The notes: generated by a model from the sequence alone, not told the origin. Counted from the first letter of the stretch, positions 35,388 through 46,384 are shown. The stretch is 64,000 nucleotides of DNA from Letharia columbiana (GCF_014066305.1 NW_023501036.1:62001-126000); one strand, 5' to 3'. Made by a program: numbers and translations.

Positions 35388-36468
35388 AAAGGCGATATCA
35401 TTCTCTAATTATCTATCGAGTTTATAGTTTAAAGTTTCTATAAGAAGTAAGTTAGACGCTTTTTTAAGAAGTACTTCTCTTATTAAATTTATATAAGAGA
35501 ATAGCTTATTTAATAAACTAATTTAGATTTAATATATTATTTATTTAGCTAATTTTAGTTATTTTAATTTATATAATTATATTCTCTATAATATTATATT
35601 AAGTTTTTATATAACACTTATCTTTAAAGATAATAATTAATATAAGAAGCCTTTTATTAGCGAATATATATTCGATAAAAGTTATCTATTCTCTACTTTT
35701 ATCTTAAATTTTATATATCTATATATTATACTTAAAAATTACGACTTTTATTCTATTAATAGAATTAAGAGTAATTTCTTTCTTATCTATATTATATATA
35801 TTTTTCTTTTAAATATTATATTTCTAAATTATTAACTTTATAAGTTAAAATCATCGTAGTAATTTTATTAAATTATAAATTATAGATTATTCTTTATTTA
35901 ATAGTTAATTATATCGACTTTATAGCTCTAAATAATATTTTAGAAAGCTAATTACCTAATTTATATCTAGCTCTTTATAATCTTTCTTTACTATAATATT
36001 TTCTCTAGCTATATATTAAATAGAGATAACTCTTAAAAATTAATCTTACTCTATTACTTATAGAACTTATAAACTTAAAACTTACTTCTCTATAGAACTT
36101 ATTTATTATTTATTCTTATATACTTCTTAATAAGAATAAGTCTTTTTATTAATATATCGATTAAGAGTAAAATTAGTAAAATTATAGTATAATATAATTA
36201 ATAAGATAGTAGACTTCTTTTTACGAGGCTCTTCGCTAAGCTTATAAATTATAAGAGCTTAATTATACTTATTAATTATAAGATCTAGGCGTATCTCTTT
36301 AGATAATTTCTTTAAAGCCTTTAAAGAAGTTATAATAAGAAGAAATACGATTTACTCGCTACGTAGGACTATAGATTAATAAGTTCTTTTCTTAGCTCTC
36401 TAAATTATCTATTCGATAAATTAATTAATATAGAGAGACTTATATATATATATCTATTTTAAATTAAG

Positions 36469-36561
36469 AAAGCTTATAGAAAGACTTATAGAAAGGCTTA
36501 TAGAAAGGCTTATAGAAAGGCTTATAGAAAGGCTTATAGAAAGGCTTATAGAAGGCTTATA
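36469..36561 (+). repeat. 12-bp tandem repeat (GAAAGGCTTATA)n
   Basis: About seven near-perfect copies of GAAAGGCTTATA, within the right interior of the TIR element. It is more regular than the surrounding RIP-decayed DNA. Confidence 0.9.
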
Positions 36562-37636
36562 TATATCTATTTTAAATAATAGAAGATACTCGACTTATAA
36601 TATTAATAGGCTATCGATAGCTTAAATATCGTATTTTTAAACGATTTAAATTTATTCGAAGTCTTTAGAAAGCCCTTTAAAGCCTTATTTTTCTATATTT
36701 AAAAATCGATTACTTAGACTCTTATTATTTAACGATTACTTTACGTAAGATCTATTAAGTACGCTACTCTTATTATTCTATTTATAAAGAACTTTCGAAG
36801 TTATATCGCGTTATTATTCGATCTTATTATTATTATTTAATATTTTATAGCGATTTCGTAGATATAATATCTTAAGAAGAAACTTATTTAATATTAATTT
36901 AAGAATTAAAGACTATAACTCGATTTAAGAGTACTCGAATTAATTAGAGCGTATTATTCTATAATTTCTTCTTCGCTTAAAGATATAATATTAAATAGTT
37001 ACTCTATAGTAAAATACGTTTATAACTATTATTTCTTTATTTCTTTATCGAATCTCTTTAAAGTTAAAGTCTTATAATATTATAATACTAGATATTAAGA
37101 TCGTTATATAAGATATATTATAATTCTTATTCTATATAATATTTTAAAGTATTAAAAAAGAAGTTTAAAAGTCTAATTAAAAGTAAGTTAGTAGAGATCT
37201 AGTAAATTTTAGATATATATAAGTAAATTTTAGCTATAAATTAGAATAAATTATATACTTATAATATAAACTCTCTTATAATTACGAGAAATTAAATATT
37301 AAGTTATTATTTTTTTATTATTTTCGAAATTATTAAGATATTTAGTAGATTTAAATTTATAGTTATACGTCGAGAGGCTAGTTACTAATTAGATAATTTA
37401 TAATATTTTTAATAGATATTCTACTATATTATATAATCTAAATAAAATATCGTATACTATTTAGATATATATATCGCTAGAATAAAAATAGACTATATCT
37501 AAGTCTAGAATAGAGATATTTATTATACTAGATATATAGACGGCGACTATAGTATTATAGTATTAGCTATTATAATAGACTATAGTAGTAGATTATTTAA
37601 ATAAGTGATAGTAATAGCTATGATAGTAGTAGCCAT

Positions 37637-37705
37637 CTAAGTCGGATTTATCGGATTTAAAAATTTCGCATTTCCTAGTATTTCGCGTTTCCTCATGAAA
37701 CTAAG
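37637..37705 (-). repeat. Right terminal inverted repeat of the large TIR element
   Basis: Reverse complement of the left arm, ending CATGAAACTAAG, followed by TA (37706-37707). It is less mutated than the left arm: CATGAGGAAACG when read inward, against CATAAGAAAACG on the left. Confidence 0.85.
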
Positions 37706-37707
37706 TA

Positions 37708-38071
37708 TACTTTATTGGGGTGGGAGCAATTGCTGATGCCAAGATTTCGCGCTTTTTCTGAATGCGCTAAATTCTCTACAACCACCATTTCTCATTCTTT
37801 CACATCCTCTCGTTGCCAATATAATTCAAGTGTGAGCATCATTCATGATATCGGAAGACAGACTGATAATACCTCTATAGTCCGCTGACCGGACACGCTT
37901 TTCTCCCAATCGCGCTTATCAAGCCAGACGCCCCCCAAACTCATCTACTCAGTATGTAAAGTAACGAGTATACGAATCTTTTGTCGAATCTACTATACGA
38001 CAGAACCGATGACTTCTCTTCATTGCTGTATATGATCGTCGCATCTTTCATTTTAAAAAATTTGAGAGGAA
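37708..38071. promoter_or_regulatory. Upstream region of the PABA synthase gene
   Basis: 364 bp of normal composition between the TIR element's right end and the PABA synthase start, so the whole promoter is squeezed next to the heterochromatic block. No specific motif called. Confidence 0.5.
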
Positions 38072-40765
38072 ATGCCCCACGCCACCACCCACCGCGTCCT
38101 CTTCATCGACGCCTATGATTCTTTCACTAACAACATCATCGCCCTCCTCGAAACGAATCTCCGCGTCGAAGTCACAACTATCAAAATCGATGAACCTATC
38201 CGGAACTTGGCAGAGTTCCTAAGACCGTTCTCCGCAGTCGTCGCGGGACCTGGTCCCGGCGACCCGAGGAATCCTAAGGACGTAGGGTGGGTTCAAGAAC
38301 TGTGGAAGCTTGGAAACCAGGATTTGTTACCGGTTTTGGGAATCTGTCTTGGGTTTCAGAGTCTCGTGCTGGCTTTTGGGGGAACGATTGATAGGTTAGG
38401 GGAGCCGAGACATGGGATTGTCAGGAGGGTTAGGGGAAATGGGGAAATTATTTTTCGGGGGGTGGAGGAGGTAGAAACGGTTCAGTATCATTCCCTTTAC
38501 GCTTCTCTTGGACCGGAGGGCAAGCATGAATGGACAAGGTCCTACGAAGCGAGAAGTTCATTACTCAAATGCTCGGATCTCCGACCTTTGGCTTGGGACT
38601 ACGAAATGGACAATGCCGGAGACCGCACAGAGGACGCCATGTCTTCCAATCCGCCGCGAGTTTTGATGGCTGTAGAGCACAAGTCAAAGCCGTTCTTTGG
38701 GATACAGTTCCACGCAGAATCTATTTGCTCAAATAACAGTGCCCGAAAGGTCATTGAAGCATGGTGGGAAATTGCAAAGAGATGGAGAAGGCCACGCCGA
38801 GACATTGAATCTTTGCCGGCTTCACACCGTTCGTGTTACGCAGGCCTTGGAACCGTTCACATTGACTCGAAGGACGAGAATTCGCTCCTAGAATATCGAA
38901 GAGTACTTGATGACTCGAAGATTCATTCGAACTCAATCAGTGACCTCCGCAATGGGCCAAAGCACAACCTGAATCTCCAGGAAGACCTAAAAGGATACAA
39001 CGGTGCCTATCTATCGCAAGGTCACCGTCAAAAAAGCAAAGTCCGGGTTGAAACACGAATTATAAATGTGGGAAAAGCCACTGTACCCTCGATCTGTGAG
39101 ACTCTTGGCTTGACTGACGGAGATGCAATTATCCTGGACTCCGAAATGCATCAAAGGCATGATGTGGGAGAGCACAGCATCATCGGCATCATATCCACAG
39201 ACTCCATGCATTTCGATTATAATGTTGGCACGAATGAGGTCCGCCGAGTCCACAATCAATCGAGCGACACAATAGATCTTCGACGCTGTGGAGGGAGTAT
39301 CTTCTCATACTTGAAAACTTTCATGGCTCAGTACAAGGTCGAAAGTTCCAACACAGGGGTTCCCTTTTGGGGCGGTCTCATGGGATTTATCAGCTATGAA
39401 GCATGTCTGGAGACCATTGGCATCACCCACTCGCAGCGACGCACCGAAAACGACTTCCAAAGACCGGATTTAAGTTTCAAGTTCGTCGAACGAAGTATTG
39501 TAATTGATCATTTCCACCAAAAGATCCATGTCCAAACAATCAAGCCCGATGATCAAGACTGGCTTGATAAGACTACTCTGCGATTAAATAGCACAAGACC
39601 TATAGCCCCAGTATTTCCGACCCCAGATCCTCTCTATTTCAATGCTGAAATGTCACTCCCCGACGCTGCCTCCTACCAGTCCAAAGTCCGAGCCTGCCAA
39701 TCCGCAATCCGAGCCGGCGACTCCTATGAGCTCTGCCTGACAAACCAAGCCACCATCCACCCCCAGAACCGTCTTCCAACCTGGCCACTCTACCTCCGCC
39801 TTCGCCAACTCAACCCAGCTCCCTTCTCCGCCTACGCGCGTCTCGGAAAACTGACTCTCCTGTCCAGCTCACCCGAGCGATTCTTGCGGTGGTCGCGACC
39901 AACAGAGTCGTCAGGTTCCAAGACCAATGACGCATTTGACCGCAAAGAGAAGACCATCAATTGCCAATTCCGTCCCATCAAGGGCACCGTGAAGCGCCAA
40001 CCTGACCCCAACACTCCACCACTTACCCTCGCCGAAGCGACAGCTCTGCTCGCGACGCCCAAAGAGCGCGCGGAGAATCTGATGATTGTGGACTTGATAC
40101 GGCACGATCTCCACGGCGTAGTGGGGTCGGGAAAGGTCAGTGTGCCGAAGTTGATGGTGGTGGAGGAGTACGCTACGCTCTTCCAACTCGTCAGTGTTGT
40201 CGAGGGAAGTCTCATCGTTGAAGACGGCCATGACAGAGACACCAGCAACGGAAACAACGGGACTGACAGTCACCCCACCGACAGCACCCCCAATCACCCC
40301 AGCATGGGAAAGACCACGCAGAGCACCCACGCAGCCAAAACAGGCATCGACATCCTCGCCGCCTCCCTCCCACCCGGCAGCATGACCGGCGCCCCGAAAC
40401 TGCGCTCCTGCCAGATCCTCCGCTCCCTCGAGAACCGCCCTCGCGGTGTATACTCCGGCGTACTCGGCTACATGGACGTAGGCGGCGGTGGGGATTTCTC
40501 CGTCGTCATCCGCAGCGCCGTGCGATGGGATCACAATGCCCGTCCCAAGCGCGAAGCGAGTGGAGAAAACGGCGTCGTTGGAGATGACAATGTTACAGAT
40601 GGAGATGGAGGGAACGAAGCTGAGGGCGACGAATGGACGATCGGGGCAGGGGGCGCGGTGACGAGTCTCAGCTCCGAGGAGGGGGAGTGGGAGGAGATGC
40701 TCGCGAAGCTGAGGAGTACGTTGCGGCTTTTCGAAGGAGATGGATGTGGTGAAGGGAGGGGGTAA
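38072..40765 (+). CDS. Bifunctional p-aminobenzoate synthase (aminodeoxychorismate synthase)
   Basis: Intact single exon, 897 residues; fungal orthologues are called ABZ1 or pabaA. The enzyme converts chorismate and glutamine to 4-amino-4-deoxychorismate for folate synthesis. Residues 1 to about 235 are a class-I glutamine amidotransferase: LFIDAYDSFTNNI, GPGPGDPRNP, the nucleophile Cys in LGICLGFQSL, and the His-x-Glu of FHAES. The rest is the chorismate-using component I: YELCLTNQATI, SSSPERFL, RPIKGTVKR, IVDLIRHDLHGVVG, LPPGSMTGAPKLRS and GVYSGVLGYMD. A low-complexity insert rich in Asp, Ser, Thr, Asn and His (about residues 718-760) precedes the GSMTGAPK motif, and a second acidic insert lies near the C-terminus. 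The start ATGCCCCACGCC is in a good context. It is an essential gene if the medium lacks PABA. Confidence 0.95.
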   Translation: MPHATTHRVLFIDAYDSFTNNIIALLETNLRVEVTTIKIDEPIRNLAEFLRPFSAVVAGPGPGDPRNPKDVGWVQELWKLGNQDLLPVLGICLGFQSLVLAFGGTIDRLGEPRHGIVRRVRGNGEIIFRGVEEVETVQYHSLYASLGPEGKHEWTRSYEARSSLLKCSDLRPLAWDYEMDNAGDRTEDAMSSNPPRVLMAVEHKSKPFFGIQFHAESICSNNSARKVIEAWWEIAKRWRRPRRDIESLPASHRSCYAGLGTVHIDSKDENSLLEYRRVLDDSKIHSNSISDLRNGPKHNLNLQEDLKGYNGAYLSQGHRQKSKVRVETRIINVGKATVPSICETLGLTDGDAIILDSEMHQRHDVGEHSIIGIISTDSMHFDYNVGTNEVRRVHNQSSDTIDLRRCGGSIFSYLKTFMAQYKVESSNTGVPFWGGLMGFISYEACLETIGITHSQRRTENDFQRPDLSFKFVERSIVIDHFHQKIHVQTIKPDDQDWLDKTTLRLNSTRPIAPVFPTPDPLYFNAEMSLPDAASYQSKVRACQSAIRAGDSYELCLTNQATIHPQNRLPTWPLYLRLRQLNPAPFSAYARLGKLTLLSSSPERFLRWSRPTESSGSKTNDAFDRKEKTINCQFRPIKGTVKRQPDPNTPPLTLAEATALLATPKERAENLMIVDLIRHDLHGVVGSGKVSVPKLMVVEEYATLFQLVSVVEGSLIVEDGHDRDTSNGNNGTDSHPTDSTPNHPSMGKTTQSTHAAKTGIDILAASLPPGSMTGAPKLRSCQILRSLENRPRGVYSGVLGYMDVGGGGDFSVVIRSAVRWDHNARPKREASGENGVVGDDNVTDGDGGNEAEGDEWTIGAGGAVTSLSSEEGEWEEMLAKLRSTLRLFEGDGCGEGRG

Positions 40766-41395
40766 GTAGAGTAGGTCTGCTTGAAGTGTGCACAGGGCTG
40801 TTTCTTTCATTACCTTGTATTTGGGACGAGAGGATCAATCATTAGGCGTATAAGGGTGTAAAATGTCATTTTGGAAAGCGCCAACCCTTCAACAATTGGG
40901 CACGAGGGGATGAGATCGGAAAACTTGGGCATTTAACATGTGAGATAAATACCAGTGGGGGGTTTTTGTTTTCGGAGGCCGGGGGGTTCAACATAAAGGT
41001 TGCGTGCGATCGATCGATTCAGGGTGTTCAGCCTTCAACATACTGACTTTGAAGGATACTTAGGAAGATAGACAATCGGAGGCCGTGTTTGTAAAGAGGT
41101 GTGGATATAAGATATAACAAACCTCATACTGAAAGGACGTTGTCTTTCAATTGCCGCCTCAATACGGATCTTCGAATCAAGGATGGGCGATGCTAACAAC
41201 TCAAGTGTCACGCCTCCTTCGTGCTTTAGATATCGGATAAATCCCGAAGCGATGCGCATTTTTGCCTGTTCAAAAGCCTGATATAATAGATAGAAGCCAG
41301 CAGATCAATTGCATACCCATCCTATTCATAGCTCCTCATATCATGAAAATACGTCAATCCAAGGGTTATAAAATATAAGCCACTCGACCTCCCAA
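40766..41395. other. Intergenic region
   Basis: 630 bp between convergent genes. It holds both 3' ends. No gene or repeat seen. Confidence 0.45.
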
Positions 41396-42929
41396 TCACC
41401 GTCCGTCATGCCCCAGCTCATACGGACCTTGAGAGAACGGTTGGATCATCGAAGCTCCCATCATGCCCTGTTGCTCACTGCCCACCGGCTTGCGCAACGG
41501 TGCCTGCTGCACCCCACTGCTCATCCTGCCGTCAATCTCCGCAGCGCTCGGACTTCCACCCGGCATCATTTGGTGTTCAATTCCATGCCCGCCGGCTGGT
41601 ACGCCCGGGTTTCCCATCGTCCCGTCCACCTCTGTTGGCGCACCATGTGTCACGCCAGTTGGGACGCTCGGATTCCCCATTGTTCCATCCACTTCTGTAA
41701 TCGTAGGGGAGAGAGGTGGTTTATAATAGCTTTGCCTTTGCTCTGGCTCAATTGGCCGCGGGGAAAAAAGGCTAGTAGTTGCTAGGCTAAAGCGTGGGTC
41801 GTTTGCGCCGGTGGACTGGGGCGAGACGGCTGAAGCTGGTGGAGGAAAGTACGGCTCGGCTTGTTGATGGGGACCAGGGTATTGTGTATATTGCTGTTCG
41901 TGCTGGGGGACGGATTGGTAGCCGTCGAAAACTTTTGGTGGTGGTGGTTGTTGTGGCTGCTGTTGCATGGGAGGCGGGAAGTATGTAGGAGGAGTTGAAG
42001 CAGCGGCGATCCTTTTACGCCTGCGGACGCGGATGCAGCAGAATACGACAAGGCCGATTATCAATGCACCAATGATGGCGACACCAGCTGCGATGCCGTC
42101 GATTGCGCCTTGAGCGAGACCGCTGTGAGAGCCCGGATTTGAACCTGAGCTTGATCCCGAGTATGAGGCTGAAGTTGACTGTGAGGCTAAGCCTGTGTCG
42201 CTGTTTGTAGGGGTGGCTGCGAAGGAGTCGAGATAGGCAGAGGCGGTGAAGCCGAAGGGGTTTGTTGTGGCATCGGATGCAAGGGTGCTACCAATGGCGG
42301 TTATGTAGAAGTCGTTCAAGAACTCGACGTCCTGAATGGACATCGATGTTACCATGCAGTCGAAGAGGGTGGTATCGCCAGGGAATGCGTAGGTGCCGCA
42401 GAAAGGTTCGAGTGCATCGCTGGAGAAAGTATCCATTAGCAAAGCTAGAAGAAGAAGCGTAGGAGATTCGTTGCGCACCATTTTCTTATCGCCAGGTCTA
42501 GCTGGCACGGTTGGTCGCATTCATATTGATAATTGACACAGGTGGTGTAGAGCGCTGAGCAAATTCCCGTGGTAGCTGTACAGCAGCCAATTGCTTCGCC
42601 CGAGTTGACGCAAGTCAAGCCAATGTTGCAGGAGAGAGGATCATCTGCGCGACAAGTTAGGCGGTGACATCAAGCCGGTGACGACGCATCTACTCACCAT
42701 AGATGCCACTGACGAAACCGCACCAATTCGCGGGCGGGGGATATTGCACATTCTCTCTTTTTAGGAGCTCTTGCGGTATCCCATTTGAGCCGGGAGCTTC
42801 AGTCGGTCGCGGCGACACCCCGGCTATAGCCATCAGGCCAACAGGTGTAGGCATCGGTCCTATCCATGGCATAGCGATAGCGATCCGCCAGAGCAGCGAC
42901 GCGTAAAGGATTACTCTGTTCGCAGCCAT
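41396..42929 (-). CDS. Mucin-like single-pass membrane protein
   Basis: Spliced CDS complement(join(41396..42419, 42479..42644, 42698..42929)), 473 residues; introns of 59 bp (CTAAT branch site, CTCCAG acceptor) and 53 bp. A hydrophobic N-terminus (MAANRVILYASLLWRIAIAM) is a signal peptide or anchor. It is followed by a Cys-rich ectodomain (NWCGFVSG, SCNIGLTCVNSGEAIGCC, TTCVNYQYECDQPC, FCGTYAF), a Ser-rich stalk (SASYSGSSSGSNPGSHS), one membrane helix at about 238-262 (IAAGVAIIGALIIGLVVFCC) with a basic stop-transfer RVRRRKR, and a long Pro/Gln-rich cytosolic tail with two copies of EVDGTMGNP. The layout resembles fungal wall-stress sensors and similar surface proteins. Ligand and function are unknown. 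Confidence 0.8.
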
Positions 42930-45621
42930 TGTCGCGGGAGCTCACAATTTCACCAAGATGCCCGATGATGACTGTTTGGCATAGAGTGTAGGAGGGAAGG
43001 GCGAGGAGAGGAAGGTGTAGAGCCCCTCCATGGCTCCTCGACGGCAGCGGCTCCAGGAGTCCAGCCTCGTCTGGCCATGCGTGCGAGGGAGGACTAGCAA
43101 CGAGGTTAGGAAGCTGAATTGGGCAATTTTGAGCGATTCTAAATCTTTGACTTGCATGAGTGTGCCTAGCAGACCAATCATGGCCCCCAATGCTCCATCT
43201 AGCCGCAGTAGAGCGGGTGAATTAGCAGGATAGTGTCTGGTGTGCCGAACGGGCTGGAGCTGTAGCCTTGGAGACCATGGTACGACTCAGGATCTGGTTC
43301 TGCATCGGTAGTAACGTTCTGAGCTCCAGCTTCAGCTCACCAATGTCATATTATCGCAATGTGGGCGAGGAGAAGGGAGAAGCGCGATGGTGGGAGTCAA
43401 GGAAGTCGAGTGAACTTGTGGGTGACAGAATGGCAGAACCCTGCGTCGATCTTTCTCGTCTACTGTTACTACTTTGGGTTAGCGCGATATCTACTTTAAT
43501 GAAAACTGTTCCCGTGCAATAACGATCTGAGTCCCGCTACAACCTTCGCAGAACCTTCAGATATTCTGTGCGAGTCACTGCTCTTTAAAACACTCGGCTA
43601 GATCCATGAAGTATAGAGGGAGCCCCAACGTCCGGGAAGCAGACCTGCACCATCGTACCCAATATGAATGTCGTAGTGAGTTCGAGATCTTTGCAGCATT
43701 AGGGTAAGGAAGAAGACTCGGCCGCGCGAGATTTCAACATGCAGGTCAAGACCTTAGGGCGTAACAAGCACCTCGATAATGGCCCATCAGTGTCACCTTG
43801 CGTGGGGATTTTGCAGTGTTGGACTACGGTGACCAGTCCCACGCCCTTCACAGTGTCTACAAATGGGTAGGCCGTCCCACGATACCGCCCCGGGCTCTCT
43901 CGTACAGGTAACGCCATTGAATTGGGACTTGATGCGAGAATTCTTACGACTGATTGCAGCTCGATCAGGCGGGACCTTGTGATTCGGTGTTAAGAAGAGA
44001 ACATCAATATTTGGAGATAAACATGATACCCCTTTTATGCCAAACATGTTACAATCATACGTCAACCACGCAAGTCGAATTTCCCCTTGCTTGTTTCCCT
44101 TGCCGTGCATGACCTTCCGAAACGGCCTGTCTTGTACGCTGTCTGAGCTGGCTATCCGTTCCCCGGGTGACCTCTCGAAAAGGAGCTAACGGCACTCCAC
44201 GGCTCTTCCTGAGGGTTTCCCTCCAACCACCTTGACATCTTGTCATAGATTTCGACGGAATTGTAGTGCTCGTTCTTTCTAGTGCCAGAGTCTGCGCGAT
44301 TGGTCGGCGAGTCTTGCTTCAATCTTTCATGGTCCAAGTTAGCGTCCCGTGTATGACGTTGGACAGAAGCACTTTGAGGTTACTCACGAAGCGGTCTCAT
44401 GCTGGCTCTCCCTTGCTTGAGTGTCGTCCCCTGGTCCCCTAGCTACTTTGCTCTTCTCTTTGCCGTGGCCTGTGACATGTTCAGCAGTGTCATACGGCCC
44501 GGCCAGTCTCATGTCTACTTGAAGGGATGTCTTTACCCGAGTTGCCCATGTTTGCAAGAATTGTCAGTGGGACAAGTCTGAAGTCTTGAGTGAATGATGG
44601 TGTCTCGTGCAGGACTTTGTGAGAGGTATATTCTAGCAAACCCCAAGGATGTGGGGTTTTTTGGCTAGATGGAACGGATTGAGGAGGAATCGGTCAGGAC
44701 CACAGGCCATAAGGGCCAGAAAGAGTGAATAGACACGTCTGGCGAGTGTCCATGAGAGTGTTTGCCTTGTTCGAAGGGATCAGAAAGGGGTGAATCCGAC
44801 GTAATGAGGCCCCTCAAAAGTGCAAGAGGATGTTAGGAAATATCACTGTATCAGCTGCAACGCATCGTGCGTAAGATCTCACACAATCTAGAGCAGGAGT
44901 CATCGCCTCGGGCTTTGGATCACAGTGGAATCCTTGCAACCAATTGAGTGGTACCACGCGTTTATTTCAGTACTATGGCTGGTTGCGTCTGCCATTGAAA
45001 GCCTGATGTGTAATCATCTGTCTCTCGAGATACTGAGACTTTGGTGTGAAGGATATCAAAATCCTATGATGTAGGATCAAGGGTTCCTAGGCACAAAAAT
45101 ATCATTGGTCAAATCCTACTGCACTTGTCAGAATTCGCTCGGTTTAAGGTAACGCAGAATGGTGCCCTACGTAGTAGTGTCCCGCGCCCGCATAAGCGAG
45201 CCCTAGCGGGATTCTTCACTGCGAAGAATCTCGCCGGGATCCACATCACAATGCACGCCGCAGGGCTGCAACGAGCACAAAAGTCACAAGATAGCTTGAA
45301 TCGTTTGGCTAGTCATCGATCTTGCGTTTGACAAGCTCCACAATTGCCTTCTTGGGTATAAAGTCGATGAAGTTAGGGTTGCCCTCAGCTCGTATCTCTC
45401 TGCAGTCTCCGCACAACTGAAGCATACCTTTGAAACAATCTGACGCGTACACAATCCCGACATCTCACCCTTTCGGCTAAGCTCTACTAGTACGTGCCTG
45501 CCTAAAAGATCCAAGAGACAAATCCTCACCTGGACAAATAGAGCCGCAGTCCGAATCCGATTCTCTAGGACGAAGTTAGGAAGGCCGAGTGCGCGATGGC
45601 TCGATGGTCTCGTCATCCAGA
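42930..45621. other. Gene-poor region
   Basis: About 2.7 kb without a supported gene. Open frames of 60-105 codons on both strands carry no recognisable domain. At 45309-45450 on the minus strand a frame encodes CFKGMLQLCGDCREIRAEG and ends at a TAG after VELVKRKIDD. Upstream it is closed by several stops, so it may be the tail of a decayed gene. The composition is normal (not RIP-mutated). Confidence 0.45.
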
Positions 45622-45706
45622 TTGCATTTTGGATCCCATTCATCTATCCTCTTCACTTTCTGTATTTGTCTCCCCCGAGTGTAATTACTGAATTTCATTA
45701 TTCTTG
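45622..45706 (+). repeat. Left copy of an 85-88-bp direct repeat
   Basis: Begins TTGCATTTTGGATCCC and ends TTATTCTTG. The second copy (46297-46384) starts TTGCATTTTGGATCTC. The TIR element at 45707 is inserted exactly between the two copies. Confidence 0.75.
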
Positions 45707-46290
45707 GGGTAAATTACAAATTCATACCCCAAAACCTTGAATCCTTACAAATTCATACCCTAATTACATTTTCATACCCCAGGGAAAAAAAAAAAATAAA
45801 ACCAAAAAAAAAAAAACCTTACAAATTCATACCCCTAATTACATTTTCATACCCCAATGGGGTATGAATCGGTAATTTGCCATTCCTTGGGGTATGAAAA
45901 TGTAATTTACCATAGTGCGCTGAGGTTAGATCTTCGGGGGTTGCGAAATTAGCCCGGACCGGCCTCGGGAACCCCGAACTGAAGACCTCTAGGGTTCGCC
46001 GTGTAACTCGTCAAAACCTCGCTCCGGGGTCTAATCCCCAACTCACCCCAATCCGCGATAAATTTAGGGTTCAATTTTCTAGGGGCTTTTTAATGCTTCC
46101 GGGGCTTCTTTAGGGACGTTAAACGCCGGACACTCAAAGGCCAAATTTTAATAAATTACAAATTCATACCCCAAAGAATGGTAAATTACATTTTCATACC
46201 CCAAGATTTGGTGGAGGGGTATGAAAATGTAATTAGGGGTATGAATTTGTAAGGATTTAAGGTTTTGGGGTATGAATTTGTAATTTGCCC
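45707..46290. mobile_element. Small TIR element (GGGGTATGAATTTG family)
   Basis: 584 bp with inverted repeats of about 75 bp: GGGTAAATTACAAATTCATACC on the left and GGGCAAATTACAAATTCATACC read inward on the right, with few mismatches. It is flanked by a perfect 9-bp duplication TTATTCTTG (45698-45706, 46291-46299). Extra internal copies of ATTACATTTTCATACCCC in both orientations make it palindrome-rich. No coding capacity; a MITE-like non-autonomous element. It is not RIP-mutated. A 9-bp duplication suggests a Mutator-like relation, but this is inference. Confidence 0.8.
45785..45818 (+). repeat. Interrupted poly-A tract
   Basis: Two runs of 12-13 A with a short TAAAACC spacer inside the small TIR element. 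Similar in kind to the tract at 26174-26601. Confidence 0.7.
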
Positions 46291-46296
46291 TTATTC

Positions 46297-46384
46297 TTGC
46301 ATTTTGGATCTCATCTATCTATTCTCTTTCTTTACTTTCTATATTCAAAGAGTGTAAATAGTAAATTCTTTTATTATTCTTTAA
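46297..46384 (+). repeat. Right copy of the 85-88-bp direct repeat
   Basis: Starts TTGCATTTTGGATCTC and runs to ATTCTTTAAG. Differences from the left copy are largely C/T changes, so this copy seems more RIP-affected than the left one. Confidence 0.7.

Larger units (their letters stand above)
26970..37705. mobile_element. TA-flanked TIR DNA transposon (RIP-dead) with nested retrotransposon
   Basis: Terminal inverted repeats of about 69 bp start CTTAGTTTCATAAGAAAACG at 26970 and end as the reverse complement at 37705 (CATGAAACTAAG). Arm differences are mainly transitions. Each end is flanked by TA, as in Tc1/mariner-like elements. Removing the nested gypsy element leaves about 3.6 kb. The left interior (to about 27535) and right interior (from about 37508) are shared with the 585-bp element at 46392. 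No readable transposase could be decoded because of RIP. The superfamily is inferred from the TA flank only. Confidence 0.82.
26816..37720. other. RIP-mutated AT-rich block
   Basis: About 10.9 kb of very high A+T. CpA and TpG are almost absent while CpG persists. The two LTRs inside differ almost only by C/T and G/A transitions, and decoded transposon proteins show Trp-to-stop and Gln-to-stop changes. This is the pattern of repeat-induced point mutation. Such blocks are normally heterochromatic and gene-free; no intact gene is seen. Confidence 0.93.

Noticed and set aside
39911..40810. Antisense open frame opposite PABA synthase
   Set aside because: Shadow of a strongly conserved enzyme; no family resemblance.
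43793..44110. 105-codon minus-strand frame with several Cys
   Set aside because: No signal peptide, no domain, overlaps other equally open frames; no support beyond being open.
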